Positions 17,405-25,271 of a stretch of DNA of 57,889 nucleotides are shown here, piece after piece. Numbering within the stretch: position 1 is the first letter of the stretch; each line of letters begins with the position of its first letter. The position numbers and the translations under genes are program-made. The DNA comes from Clostridiales bacterium (lineage in GTDB: Bacteria > Bacillota > Clostridia > Lachnospirales > Lachnospiraceae), in contig JAGZJZ010000039.1 of assembly GCA_018365455.1 (NCBI GenBank), positions 1-57,889 on the forward strand. The letters run 5' to 3'. The notes below the pieces were generated by a model. The model saw only the letters and a program-made list of their open reading frames with translations, searched no databases and was not told the origin of the DNA.

Positions 17405-18568
17405 ATGGGGGTGATGAAAAAATTCTGGTTTGTCCTGACCTTAGTCGGCCTCCTCTTCCTTGGGACATCCATAGTGGTACAAGCAGAGGGAAAAGAAGAG
17501 GCAAATGAAGAGGAATTGCAGGAATCTTATTTGGATGAGCTGGATTTAAATGAAATTGAATCGACACTGGATAATATTCTGGGAGATACTAAATTTGATT
17601 TTAAGGATGCACTTGGAAAGCTGATAAAAGGGGATATGCCAATGACGCCTTCCAGTATCCTGCAAATAGTGAAGGATGCCTTTTTTGCAGAGTTAAATCA
17701 GTATAAATCCACAATGTTGCATATTATTATGATAGTGATTGCAGCGGCTATTTTTACAAATTTTACCGGAGTCTTTGAAAAAAGCCAGATTGCGGATATA
17801 AGTTTTTATATGATGTATCTGCTGCTGTTTACGGTTTTAATCAAAGCATTTTGGGACATGAGCCAATTGACAATGGATACCCTGGGGCAGGTTCTAAATT
17901 TCATGAAGGTGCTGCTTCCTGCTTATTTTGTAGCAGCCACATTTGCGGCTGGATCCATTACTGCAGCAGGATTTTATGAATTGACGCTGATTTTGATTAC
18001 GGTAATCCAGTGGGTTCTAAAATATCTGTTGCTGCCGGGAGTGAATCTGTATGTGATTTTTCTTTTATTAAACCATCTGGCAAAGGAAGAGTATCTGTCT
18101 AAGATGGCGGAACTGTTAAATTTAATGATTTCCTGGGTGCTTAAGACCCTTTTGGGGGCAGTAATCGGGATACAGACGGTACAGTGCCTGATCATGCCGG
18201 CAGTAGATTCTCTGAAAAATACCCTTTTGCATAAAACCTCCGGTGCGATTCCGGTCATCGGGAATGTATTCAATGCAGTATCTGAAGTGGTGGTAGGTTC
18301 TGCAGTGCTGGTTAAAAACGCCGTGGGTGTAGCGGGGCTTATCGCCGTGCTGATTATCTGCCTGATGCCATTAGTGAAACTGGTAATCGGCACTTTTATG
18401 TACAAACTGTTAAGCGCTGTCATCCAGCCCATATCGGACAAGCGGATGATTGACTGTATAGGAAGTATTGGGGATGGGGCTGCGCTTCTGGTGCGGATTC
18501 TGTTTACGGCAGGTGCGTTATTCTTAATTACGCTGGCGATGGTAACGGCTTCCATCCGGGGATTGTAG
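17405..18568 (+). CDS. spoIIIAE: Stage III sporulation protein AE
   Basis: A 387-residue polytopic membrane protein with an N-terminal signal-like segment (about 5-25), an acidic extracytoplasmic region (about 28-80), and seven or more membrane segments to the C terminus, as in SpoIIIAE. It is a core part of the feeding channel. The start is uncertain: AGGAGG at 17396-17401 is only 3 nt from ATG 17405, so GTG 17411 or ATG 17414 in the same frame may be used. An R2 hairpin with a T-run separates it from spoIIIAF. Confidence 0.93.
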   Translation: MGVMKKFWFVLTLVGLLFLGTSIVVQAEGKEEANEEELQESYLDELDLNEIESTLDNILGDTKFDFKDALGKLIKGDMPMTPSSILQIVKDAFFAELNQYKSTMLHIIMIVIAAAIFTNFTGVFEKSQIADISFYMMYLLLFTVLIKAFWDMSQLTMDTLGQVLNFMKVLLPAYFVAATFAAGSITAAGFYELTLILITVIQWVLKYLLLPGVNLYVIFLLLNHLAKEEYLSKMAELLNLMISWVLKTLLGAVIGIQTVQCLIMPAVDSLKNTLLHKTSGAIPVIGNVFNAVSEVVVGSAVLVKNAVGVAGLIAVLIICLMPLVKLVIGTFMYKLLSAVIQPISDKRMIDCIGSIGDGAALLVRILFTAGALFLITLAMVTASIRGL

Positions 18569-18572
18569 CTTT

Positions 18573-18640
18573 TATTCCCGCGAGCAACGAGCCAAACGGG
18601 CACGCTGGCGCGTCCATCTGGCGACTGCCGCGGGTTTTTT
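18573..18640 (-). repeat. R2 hairpin repeat, copy b (inverted), terminator-like
   Basis: Inverted relative to the copy at 52400-52511: its reverse complement reproduces the GCCAnATGG...CCGTTTGG arms. CCCGCG (18577-18582) pairs with CGCGGG (18629-18634), directly followed by six T's (18635-18640). This creates an intrinsic-terminator shape between spoIIIAE and spoIIIAF. Confidence 0.7.
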
Positions 18641-18657
18641 GACTGGGAGGTGAGGGG

Positions 18658-19221
18658 ATGTCCGGGATCTATACCTGGGTTCGCAATATTGCATGTTATC
18701 TCGTTGTCTTTAACGTGATCCTTCATATTGTGCCAAACGAAGGATTTAAGCGGTATGTGCGGTTTATTGGCGGGATACTGCTGGTAATTCTGGTCATGGC
18801 ACCCCTTGCGAATCTAACGAACTTGTCGGAATCATTTGACCAGGCTCTGCGCATCGAGGGGCTTAAGGAAGAGTTGGACAATGTGAAGACAGCCAGAGAA
18901 GGGCTGGATGGTTTAAAGTCCGATAAGATTGAGCAGGCTTTTTCCGATGAAATAAAAAGGCAGATGGAACAGATTGTGATACAGCATGACTATTATCCGG
19001 TTTCAACTACGATGGAATATGAAAAGGATGGAGAAAGTATCATCGGCATAAACTCAGCAGATCTTGTAATCTCCAAAAAGAAAACGAAAATTGATATCCA
19101 CGTGGGACAGGCAGCAAAAGGGGATGGAAAGGAGAATGAAGCTGTGAAAAGTATAAAAAAAGAGATTGAAGAAGTATATCAGATACCGGTTGGACATATA
19201 AATATTGATGTACGGGAGTAG
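18658..19221 (+). CDS. spoIIIAF: Stage III sporulation protein AF
   Basis: A 187-residue protein with two N-terminal membrane segments (about 8-25 and 35-53) and a soluble C-terminal domain, matching SpoIIIAF, whose soluble part has the EscJ/PrgK-type ring fold. The early segment includes VIPH-like ILHIVPNEGFKRYVRF, and DINV-type ending INIDVRE. GGGAGGTGAGGGG precedes ATG. It follows the terminator-like R2 copy, so expression may depend on read-through or a separate start. Confidence 0.93.
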   Translation: MSGIYTWVRNIACYLVVFNVILHIVPNEGFKRYVRFIGGILLVILVMAPLANLTNLSESFDQALRIEGLKEELDNVKTAREGLDGLKSDKIEQAFSDEIKRQMEQIVIQHDYYPVSTTMEYEKDGESIIGINSADLVISKKKTKIDIHVGQAAKGDGKENEAVKSIKKEIEEVYQIPVGHINIDVRE

Positions 19222-19226
19222 TTCAC

Positions 19227-19805
19227 ATGGGAAAAGGATTAGGGCCGATTATTGAAAAATTAAAACGTATGAATAAAGACCATCTTCTGATTGCCCTGCT
19301 GGCGGGGGTGCTGCTTCTGGTAATTGCAATTCCAACACAGGATAAAAATAGTACGCCGTCCGTTCCGACTACTGAAAATACGTCTGGACTTACAAATACT
19401 GCAAAGAAAGATGATCTGGATGTTCTGCAAGGGCGGCTTGTACAGACACTGAGCAAGGTGGAAGGGGTGGGTAAAGTAGAGGTAATGCTCACGCAGAAGT
19501 CTTCGAAGGAGAAAATTGTGGAAAAAGACTCACCGGTAACAGATAAGAATACGGAAGAGAAGGACAGTGAAGGCGGAATCCGTTCCACCAGAGAAAATGT
19601 AACGGGGGAAGAAACTGTCTATGAAAAAGACGAAAATGGAAACCAGGTTCCATATGTGGTAAAAGAATTGGAACCGGAAATTGCGGGAGTACTGATCGTG
19701 GCAGAGGGCGGAGGTGATCCGGTGACAGTTAATAATATTACTGAGGCAGTTATGTCATTATTTGATATCGACGCGCATAAAATCAAAGTAATGAAGATGA
19801 ATTAA
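19227..19805 (+). CDS. spoIIIAG: Stage III sporulation protein AG
   Basis: A 192-residue protein with one N-terminal membrane segment (about 16-35) and an extracytoplasmic domain. SpoIIIAG forms a large multimeric ring in the intermembrane space. Family features are LSKVEGVGKVEVMLT (about 74-88) and ending AEGGGDPVTVNNI. Its ring domain has a charged insert (about 95-125, rich in Lys, Glu and Asp), as in other SpoIIIAG proteins. It starts 5 nt after spoIIIAF. Confidence 0.95.
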   Translation: MGKGLGPIIEKLKRMNKDHLLIALLAGVLLLVIAIPTQDKNSTPSVPTTENTSGLTNTAKKDDLDVLQGRLVQTLSKVEGVGKVEVMLTQKSSKEKIVEKDSPVTDKNTEEKDSEGGIRSTRENVTGEETVYEKDENGNQVPYVVKELEPEIAGVLIVAEGGGDPVTVNNITEAVMSLFDIDAHKIKVMKMN

Positions 19806-19818
19806 GGAGGGGGAAAGT

Positions 19819-20637
19819 GTGAAACATATTTTTAAGAAGAATCAAATCATTATTACGGCACTTGCAGTCATGATTGCAGTTGCAGGGTACTTAAACTACT
19901 CGGGAAATAAGCTTGGCAAGGATGCCACACAATCTGCACTTGATAAAAATGGGGTAGTAAGCCAGAAGGAAACGGAAAGTGAGATGAAAAATGAGAGTGC
20001 ATTAGTGGACATTCCAAGCCTGGATCAGGATTTGGAAGACGTATCAAGCGATAGTGCATCTGCAGACATTACAGCGGGAACAGAGAACGCATCCGCAGAT
20101 ATCTCTACGGATGGAACGGCTTTGGCAGATACATCTGATTCCAACACTGCTTCTGCTGATCTCTCATCAGAAGACACAGCATCGGCAGACACGGCTTCAT
20201 CAGATGCCAGCATTGAAACAGCAGAAGGCGAAATCAGCGATACACCGGGAGAAGCTGTTCTTACAAGCTCAGCTACCAGTTCCGGATTCGCTGCAGAGGC
20301 CAAACTGTCCAGAGAACAGGTTCGTGCTAAAAATAAAGAAACGCTTCTTGGTGTAATCAACAATGAAAGCATCAGCCAGGACCAGAAACAAAATGCAATT
20401 GATGACATGACAGCTATGACGGATATCACAGAGCGAGAAGCAGCAGCAGAACTGATGCTGGAAGCGAAAGGATTTAAGAATTCCGTTGTGAGCATTACAG
20501 ACGACAAAGCAGATGTTGTGATCGGAATGGCTGAAATCTCTGACTCACAGAGAGCACAGATCGAAGATATTGTAAAACGTAAAACCAACATCGCAGGAGA
20601 AAATATTGTAATAACACCTATGACTCAGAGTGAATAG
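19819..20637 (+). CDS. spoIIIAH: Stage III sporulation protein AH
   Basis: A 272-residue protein with an N-terminal membrane anchor (about 8-26) and a C-terminal EscJ/PrgK-like domain (about 165-270) with ARQ-type helix AKLSREQVRAKNKETLLGVI (split in family as LSREQ...RNKE) and VVIGMAEIS. SpoIIIAH pairs with SpoIIQ across the intermembrane space. The linker (about 60-150) is an unusually long low-complexity tract of Ala, Ser, Asp and Thr with repeated SAD/TAS units. GTG start with AAGGAGGGGG upstream. Last gene of the operon; an imperfect hairpin (20650-20681) follows. Confidence 0.93.
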   Translation: MKHIFKKNQIIITALAVMIAVAGYLNYSGNKLGKDATQSALDKNGVVSQKETESEMKNESALVDIPSLDQDLEDVSSDSASADITAGTENASADISTDGTALADTSDSNTASADLSSEDTASADTASSDASIETAEGEISDTPGEAVLTSSATSSGFAAEAKLSREQVRAKNKETLLGVINNESISQDQKQNAIDDMTAMTDITEREAAAELMLEAKGFKNSVVSITDDKADVVIGMAEISDSQRAQIEDIVKRKTNIAGENIVITPMTQSE

Positions 20638-20649
20638 TGTTTTTTCAAG

Positions 20650-20681
20650 GGGAGTCAGACTGAAAAAAGTCTGTCTTCCCT
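20650..20681 (+). terminator. Hairpin after spoIIIAH, possible terminator
   Basis: GGGGAGTCAGACT pairs with AGTCTGTCTTCCC (12 of 13 positions). No T-run follows on the + strand, so termination is uncertain; it may be a 3'-end stabilising hairpin. Confidence 0.5.
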
Positions 20682-20683
20682 GA

Positions 20684-20712
20684 TTGACAGTTGACAAGAA
20701 CCTTGTTAAAAT
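20684..20712 (+). promoter_or_regulatory. Predicted sigma-A promoter for prfC
   Basis: TTGACA (20684-20689), 17-bp spacer, TAAAAT (20707-20712). The leader to the GTG start is about 115 nt and includes an inverted R1 fragment. Confidence 0.7.
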
Positions 20713-20714
20713 AG

Positions 20715-20732
20715 CTAGAGCGTGTTTTGAAA
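20715..20732 (-). repeat. R1 repeat fragment, inverted
   Basis: Reverse complement reads TTTCAAAACACGCTCTAG, matching the 3' half of R1 copies A and C. It lies at the predicted 5' end of the prfC transcript. Confidence 0.5.
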
Positions 20733-20835
20733 CACACCCAAAGCTGTCTTAAACTGCCTTGGATTGGAAACACATCCTGATAAGTGCAACTTTCAGACAC
20801 GATCAGTGAAAATAGATATATATGGAGGAATTACC

Positions 20836-22428
20836 GTGGGTAATAATATAACGAATGAAATAAAGAAAAGAAGAACCTTTGCCATCATTTCGCATCCGGA
20901 TGCTGGTAAGACAACATTGACGGAAAAGTTTCTGCTTTATGGAGGCGCGATTAATTTAGCCGGTTCCGTAAAAGGAAAAGCAACTTCCAGACATGCAGTG
21001 TCGGACTGGATGGAAATCGAAAAGGAAAGGGGTATTTCGGTAACTTCCTCTGTATTACAGTTCAATTACGACGGATTCTGCATTAATATCCTGGACACAC
21101 CGGGGCATCAGGATTTCTCGGAAGATACCTACCGTACACTGATGGCAGCAGATTCCGCAGTTATGGTCATCGATGCTTCCAAGGGTGTGGAGGCACAGAC
21201 CAGAAAACTTTTTAAGGTATGCGTGATGCGTCATATCCCTATATTTACATTTATCAACAAGATGGACAGGGATGCCAACGATACCTTTGAATTATTAGAT
21301 GATATTGAGAAGGAACTGGGAATTGCAACCTGTCCGGTTAACTGGCCCATTGGTTCCGGTAAAAATTTCAAGGGTGTCTATGAGCGTACAAGCCATAAGG
21401 TAACTACGTTTGCGGATACAGAAAAGGGAACAAAAGAAGGAGAAACCAGAGAATATGATCTGGATGATCCCCAGCTGGAAGCTTTTATCGGTATGGAAAA
21501 TAAAGAACAGCTCCTGGAAGAAGTGGAATTATTGGATGGAGCAAGTGCGGAATTTGATCAGGAACTGGTGAGCAAGGGTGAATTGTCACCGGTATTTTTC
21601 GGATCTGCTCTTACGAACTTTGGAGTTGAGATCTTCTTAAAACATTTTTTGAAGATGACAAGTTCTCCCCTTCCAAGGAATGCGGACATTGGAGAAGTGA
21701 ATCCCATGTCAGAGGATTTCTCGGCATTTGTATTTAAGATACAGGCAAACATGAATAAGGCACATCGGGACAGAATTGCATTTATGCGTATTTGTTCCGG
21801 TAAATTTGATGCGGGTATGGAAGTTTATCATGTACAGGGGGAGAAAAAGCTGCGTCTTTCCCAGCCACAGCAGATGATGGCACAGGAACGCCACATTGTA
21901 GATGAAGCTTATGCGGGAGATATCATCGGTGTCTTTGATCCGGGTATTTTTTCCATTGGAGATACGATCTGCTTGCCTGGGAAAAAATTTGCATATGAAG
22001 GAATCCCAACTTTTGCACCGGAGCACTTTGCCCGGGTACGCCAGGTGGATACCATGAAGAGAAAGCAGTTTGTCAAAGGCATTAACCAGATTGCCCAGGA
22101 AGGTGCAATCCAGATCTTTCAGGAATTTAACACCGGTATGGAAGAAATCATTGTGGGAGTAGTAGGTGTCCTGCAGTTTGAGGTATTAAAATACCGTCTG
22201 GAAAACGAATATAATGTGGAAATCCGTATGGAAACTCTGCCATACGAACATATCCGCTGGATCGAAAATAAAGAGTATGATATGGCGAAGCTGATTGGAA
22301 CTTCCGATATGAAGAAGATCAAAGACCTGAAAGGAAACCCACTGCTGATCTGGGTGAATTCCTGGAGTATCCGTATGACCCAGGAGAGAAACGAAGGGCT
22401 TGTGCTTTCAGAATTTGGAAGATCTTAA
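20836..22428 (+). CDS. prfC: Peptide chain release factor 3
   Basis: A 530-residue translational GTPase, the usual RF3 length, that removes RF1/RF2 from the ribosome after termination. The G domain shows HPDAGKTTLTEK (G1), an ERGISVTSS switch I, DTPGHQDF (G3) and NKMDRD (G4), with the RF3-type N terminus RRTFAIISHPDAG. GTG 20836 is preceded by GGAGG at 7 nt. An upstream in-frame ATG at 20764 would add 24 residues that do not look conserved and lacks a ribosome site. It stands alone, from a promoter at 20684-20712 to an attenuator or terminator at 22550-22574. Confidence 0.95.
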   Translation: MGNNITNEIKKRRTFAIISHPDAGKTTLTEKFLLYGGAINLAGSVKGKATSRHAVSDWMEIEKERGISVTSSVLQFNYDGFCINILDTPGHQDFSEDTYRTLMAADSAVMVIDASKGVEAQTRKLFKVCVMRHIPIFTFINKMDRDANDTFELLDDIEKELGIATCPVNWPIGSGKNFKGVYERTSHKVTTFADTEKGTKEGETREYDLDDPQLEAFIGMENKEQLLEEVELLDGASAEFDQELVSKGELSPVFFGSALTNFGVEIFLKHFLKMTSSPLPRNADIGEVNPMSEDFSAFVFKIQANMNKAHRDRIAFMRICSGKFDAGMEVYHVQGEKKLRLSQPQQMMAQERHIVDEAYAGDIIGVFDPGIFSIGDTICLPGKKFAYEGIPTFAPEHFARVRQVDTMKRKQFVKGINQIAQEGAIQIFQEFNTGMEEIIVGVVGVLQFEVLKYRLENEYNVEIRMETLPYEHIRWIENKEYDMAKLIGTSDMKKIKDLKGNPLLIWVNSWSIRMTQERNEGLVLSEFGRS

Positions 22429-22506
22429 GTGAAATATCTGAATGGAAAATGTGTATTTAAAACGGAATTAAAATAGAATGAAATCGAATTTAAAAAGTAA
22501 AAATAC

Positions 22507-22535
22507 TTGCTATACCAGAAAAAAAGTAGTATAAT
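22507..22535 (+). promoter_or_regulatory. Predicted sigma-A promoter just before a terminator
   Basis: TTGCTA (22507-22512), 17-bp spacer, consensus TATAAT (22530-22535). The predicted start (about 22542) is only about 8 nt before a terminator stem, so it would make a tiny RNA or serve as an attenuated promoter for the LuxR-type gene. Confidence 0.55.
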
Positions 22536-22549
22536 AATTTCTTCGGAAA

Positions 22550-22574
22550 GGGCCGTAAATCACGGTCCTTTTTT
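22550..22574 (+). terminator. Intrinsic terminator after prfC / before LuxR-type gene
   Basis: GGGCCGT pairs with ACGGTCC across a 5-nt loop, followed by TTTTTT. It ends prfC transcripts and would also catch transcripts from the promoter at 22507-22535. Confidence 0.85.
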
Positions 22575-22661
22575 GCGTTTTTTTAACGGAAAATATCCTG
22601 CGCATTATGAAAAATTTAAACTTTATGGACTGCTTGTAAGAAAATGTCGGAGGTGCACATA

Positions 22662-23411
22662 ATGAAACGGTTGGATAACAAGGACTGGCTGATGCTGAAC
22701 AACATCATTTATAAGATTTATGCAACGGAAGAACTGACTGAAATGAGAAAGACACTGCTGGAGCAGCTGAAAATGGTACTGGATTTTGACAGCGCGGATT
22801 TTTTCTTGTGGAATTCCGCTGAGAAGGCGGGTCTTGCCAGTCCGGTGACTTATAACTGCGATGGGATGTATACACAGACCTGTGATTCTCCGGATTACAG
22901 CAAGGGGATACTGTATAGCAGCAAAAGTCTGGTGTATCGGGAAACAGACATTATTTCTGATGAAAAAAGGATGGAGAGCGAATATTATAAAAAGGTATAT
23001 ACGCCCAATAACTGGCACTATTCCCTCCAGATGATCCTGGCAAGGGATAAACAGTTTTTAGGTATAGTCACTTTTTACCGGACGATTGGTAAAGACAACT
23101 TTCAATATGACGATATTTTTCTATTGGATATGTTAAAAGATCATCTGGCATACCGGCTCCATCAGTCAGTTAAAGAGAAAACAATTCGCCATGATAAGAT
23201 CAGCATTGTAGAAGCGGTGAAAAAATATGATTTAACCAACAGAGAGGAAACCATTCTGTCGCTGCTTTTAGAAGGAATGGATAATACTGCAATCAGCAAT
23301 AAACTGGTGATCAGTGTAAATACACTGAAAAAGCATATACTCAATATCTACCGGAAACTGGGCATCAAAAATCGCGTTCAGATGTTTAAGATGATACGGG
23401 AACAGGTGTAG
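22662..23411 (+). CDS. LuxR-family transcriptional regulator
   Basis: A 249-residue regulator. The N-terminal region (about 1-165) looks like a GAF-type sensor (FDSADFFLWN, RDKQFLGIVTFYR). The C-terminal LuxR helix-turn-helix (about 185-248) has LTNREETILSLLLEGMDNT, then NTLKKHILNIYRKLGIKNR, the canonical recognition-helix pattern. No receiver domain is present, so it is not a standard response regulator; the ligand is unknown. ATG 22662 is chosen over 22644 because GGAGGTG at about 22650-22656 fits it. Preceded by a promoter-terminator pair that could attenuate expression. Confidence 0.85.
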   Translation: MKRLDNKDWLMLNNIIYKIYATEELTEMRKTLLEQLKMVLDFDSADFFLWNSAEKAGLASPVTYNCDGMYTQTCDSPDYSKGILYSSKSLVYRETDIISDEKRMESEYYKKVYTPNNWHYSLQMILARDKQFLGIVTFYRTIGKDNFQYDDIFLLDMLKDHLAYRLHQSVKEKTIRHDKISIVEAVKKYDLTNREETILSLLLEGMDNTAISNKLVISVNTLKKHILNIYRKLGIKNRVQMFKMIREQV

Positions 23412-23508
23412 AATGTGGCTTTTTTATCTGTTTTGAGATGTGATGGAAAAAGGTTCTTTCCTATATAAAAGGGGATATGATACTATAAATTTCAAACTAA
23501 GGGAGGCA

Positions 23509-23567
23509 CACCGGTAAAACCGGTGAAAACTTAGGAAGGGAACATAGCCTGCGCTGCGTTCCCTTCC
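23509..23567. other. Two tandem hairpins, 3' end of the lipoprotein gene or small RNA
   Basis: CACCGGT/ACCGGTG (23509-23525, 3-nt loop) is followed by GGAAGGGAAC/GTTCCCTTCC (23534-23543 with 23558-23567, 14-nt loop). Read on the - strand, the second hairpin is followed by AGTTTT and could terminate the lipoprotein gene. Read on the + strand there is no T-run. Confidence 0.55.
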
Positions 23568-23607
23568 TCTGAAACTAATATATCAAATTGAAACAAATAT
23601 AACACGC

Positions 23608-24207
23608 TTAGGATTCCTGGGTCTGTTTTTCTTGCAGAACATGAGTATCAAATGCGCTCCAGGAATCTCCCTGGGGAACCGTTGAGAACCATCCTCCGCA
23701 ATATGGGCACTGCGCGGTACCATCCTGCTGGTTTTCTGTAATATCATAATTATTGCCTTCCTGAGCTACATGACGGCCATAGGGACTTGTCCCGCTTTCA
23801 TCCTGAATGGTTGAGAACCATTCACCGCAGTACTGGCACTGAGCGTCTGCATCGGTGGGGATACCTACCGATGATTCTGTGGTATTGTCAGAACTTGTCT
23901 GGGATTGTGTTTCGGTAGTTGCCTCCTGGGTTACGGCTTCTGTTGTCTGCGGTGTTGTCTCAGGGACAGTCGTCTGGGGTGTTTGCATGGGTTCTGTTTC
24001 CGGCGCGGTAGTTTCACCCTTTAAGATGGGGGTTTTTTTGCTTTTGGCTGTATCGCTGTTTTTCTGTGTTTCTTTAGTGGTTGCCTTTTTGGTAGCTTTC
24101 GTCTTTGCAGTCGTTTTTTCAGTATCTCCGGATGAATCTCTCTGGCATGCAGTGAAACCAAGAGATAAACAAGCCAATATTAAAATTAATAGTCCTTTTT
24201 TCTTCAT
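23608..24207 (-). CDS. Predicted lipoprotein with two Cys-Cys-His (zinc-finger-like) repeats
   Basis: A 199-residue protein of no family I recognise. It has a lipoprotein signal peptide (MKKKGLLILILACLSLGFTA, then C21 as lipidation site), a Thr/Lys/Gln-rich low-complexity linker (about 22-115), and two similar C-terminal motifs: C124-x2-C127 with H146, and C167-x2-C170 with H189. The spacing from second Cys to His is 19 in both, and both share AQC-x-YCG-x-WFST. They could bind zinc outside the membrane. GAGGAGG lies before the - strand ATG. It is divergent from the Asp23 gene. Function unknown. Confidence 0.8.
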   Translation of the reverse strand: MKKKGLLILILACLSLGFTACQRDSSGDTEKTTAKTKATKKATTKETQKNSDTAKSKKTPILKGETTAPETEPMQTPQTTVPETTPQTTEAVTQEATTETQSQTSSDNTTESSVGIPTDADAQCQYCGEWFSTIQDESGTSPYGRHVAQEGNNYDITENQQDGTAQCPYCGGWFSTVPQGDSWSAFDTHVLQEKQTQES

Positions 24208-24289
24208 TTTAGTACCTCCTCATATATGTATGGTTATATTTTAGGCGAAAAGGAGAAAATAGGCAAGTAGAACTGCAAAATATTTTCAT

Positions 24290-24317
24290 TTGCAAAAATC
24301 AGAAAATTTGGTATAAT
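24290..24317 (+). promoter_or_regulatory. Predicted sigma-A promoter for the Asp23 gene
   Basis: TTGCAA (24290-24295), 16-bp spacer, TATAAT (24312-24317), 42 nt before the start codon. Confidence 0.7.
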
Positions 24318-24359
24318 AAACATAGTGTAATAGAACAACGTGAGTAGGAGGTTGTTATT

Positions 24360-24746
24360 ATGAGTAAAGAAGATAATCAATACGGTTATAATATACCAAC
24401 AGATGAGAGTTTCGGACAGGTTCAGATTGCTGATGAAGTGGTGGCAATCATAGCAGGACTGGCAGCCACAGAGGTAGAGGGTGTAGCCAGCATGGAAGGT
24501 AATATTACAAAGGAGCTGGTTGGAAAGCTCGGAATGAAAAATTTATCAAAGGGTGTAAAGGTTGCGGTGCTGGACGGCATTGTAAATGTGGATATGACTT
24601 TGAATCTGGATTATGGTTACAGCATCGTGAAGACCAGTAAGAAAGTACAGGAAAAAGTAAAAGCATCCATAGAAAATATGACAGGACTAACCGTGGCAGA
24701 TGTAAATATCAGAATTGCCGGCGTAACTATGGAAAAACGCAAATAA
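24360..24746 (+). CDS. Asp23/Gls24 family envelope stress response protein
   Basis: A 128-residue cytoplasmic protein of the Asp23/Gls24 family (YqhY-like). It contains the family sequence VVAIIAGLAATEVEGVASM and a conserved GYSIVKTSKKVQEKV helix, ending VNIRIAGV. Genes of this family often precede nusB in Firmicutes, as here, where YqhY has been linked to fatty-acid synthesis control. GTAGGAGG precedes ATG. It has its own promoter and terminator. Confidence 0.9.
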   Translation: MSKEDNQYGYNIPTDESFGQVQIADEVVAIIAGLAATEVEGVASMEGNITKELVGKLGMKNLSKGVKVAVLDGIVNVDMTLNLDYGYSIVKTSKKVQEKVKASIENMTGLTVADVNIRIAGVTMEKRK

Positions 24747-24751
24747 TCAGT

Positions 24752-24781
24752 GGGATGTCTGAGAACGGACATCCCTTTTTT
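24752..24781 (+). terminator. Intrinsic terminator after Asp23 gene
   Basis: GGGATGTC (24752-24759) pairs perfectly with GACATCCC (24768-24775) and is followed by six T's. It would separate the Asp23 gene from nusB. Confidence 0.9.
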
Positions 24782-24839
24782 GCATGAAAAGAATATTTGT
24801 GGTAAGATACGAGAAAAAGGAAGACCCGGAGGAAAAATA

Positions 24840-25238
24840 ATGGGCAGAAGAGAATTACGAGAACACATATTTAAGTTACTGTTTTTTACGGAGTTTCATG
24901 ATGCAGAGGAAATGGGGCAGCAGCTTACCATGTACTTTGAGGATCTGGGTGATGTAGAAGAGAAGAACCAGGAGTATATAGAAGGCAAGTACCATATGAT
25001 CCTGGAAAAAGAAACTGAAATTGATGCAGACATCGATCAGATTGCAGAAGGCTGGAAAACTACCCGTATGGGAAAAGTGGATCTGACCATTCTCCGTCTT
25101 GCGGTATATGAGATGAAATTTGATGAAGAAATTCCGGTTGGAGTAGCTATTAATGAAGCGGTTGAACTGGCGAAAAAATTCGGCGGAGATGATTCACCTG
25201 CATTTGTTAACGGAATTTTGGCTAAACTAGCGATATAG
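24840..25238 (+). CDS. nusB: Transcription antitermination factor NusB
   Basis: A 132-residue all-helical RNA-binding protein that joins NusE on boxA of rRNA operons to prevent early termination. Typical motifs: MGRRELREHIFKLLF at the N terminus, WKTTRMGKVDLTILRLAVYEM, then IPVGVAINEAVELAKKFG and the C-terminal FVNGILAKL. ATG 24840 has GGAGG upstream; a longer frame from 24750 would begin in the preceding terminator. First of the nusB-recN gene series. Confidence 0.95.
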   Translation: MGRRELREHIFKLLFFTEFHDAEEMGQQLTMYFEDLGDVEEKNQEYIEGKYHMILEKETEIDADIDQIAEGWKTTRMGKVDLTILRLAVYEMKFDEEIPVGVAINEAVELAKKFGGDDSPAFVNGILAKLAI

Positions 25239-25271
25239 GGTTAGCCGTGTTTGAGAAGTATAGGAGATAAA

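Noticed and set aside
17974..18726. 250-aa open frame on the - strand over spoIIIAE and the R2 copy
   Set aside because: Antisense of spoIIIAE; its similarity to the short frame at 52343-52561 only reflects the R2 repeat they share.
23855..24244. 129-aa open frame on the + strand
   Set aside because: Opposite the Thr-rich linker of the lipoprotein, whose low complexity yields a hydrophobic shadow frame.
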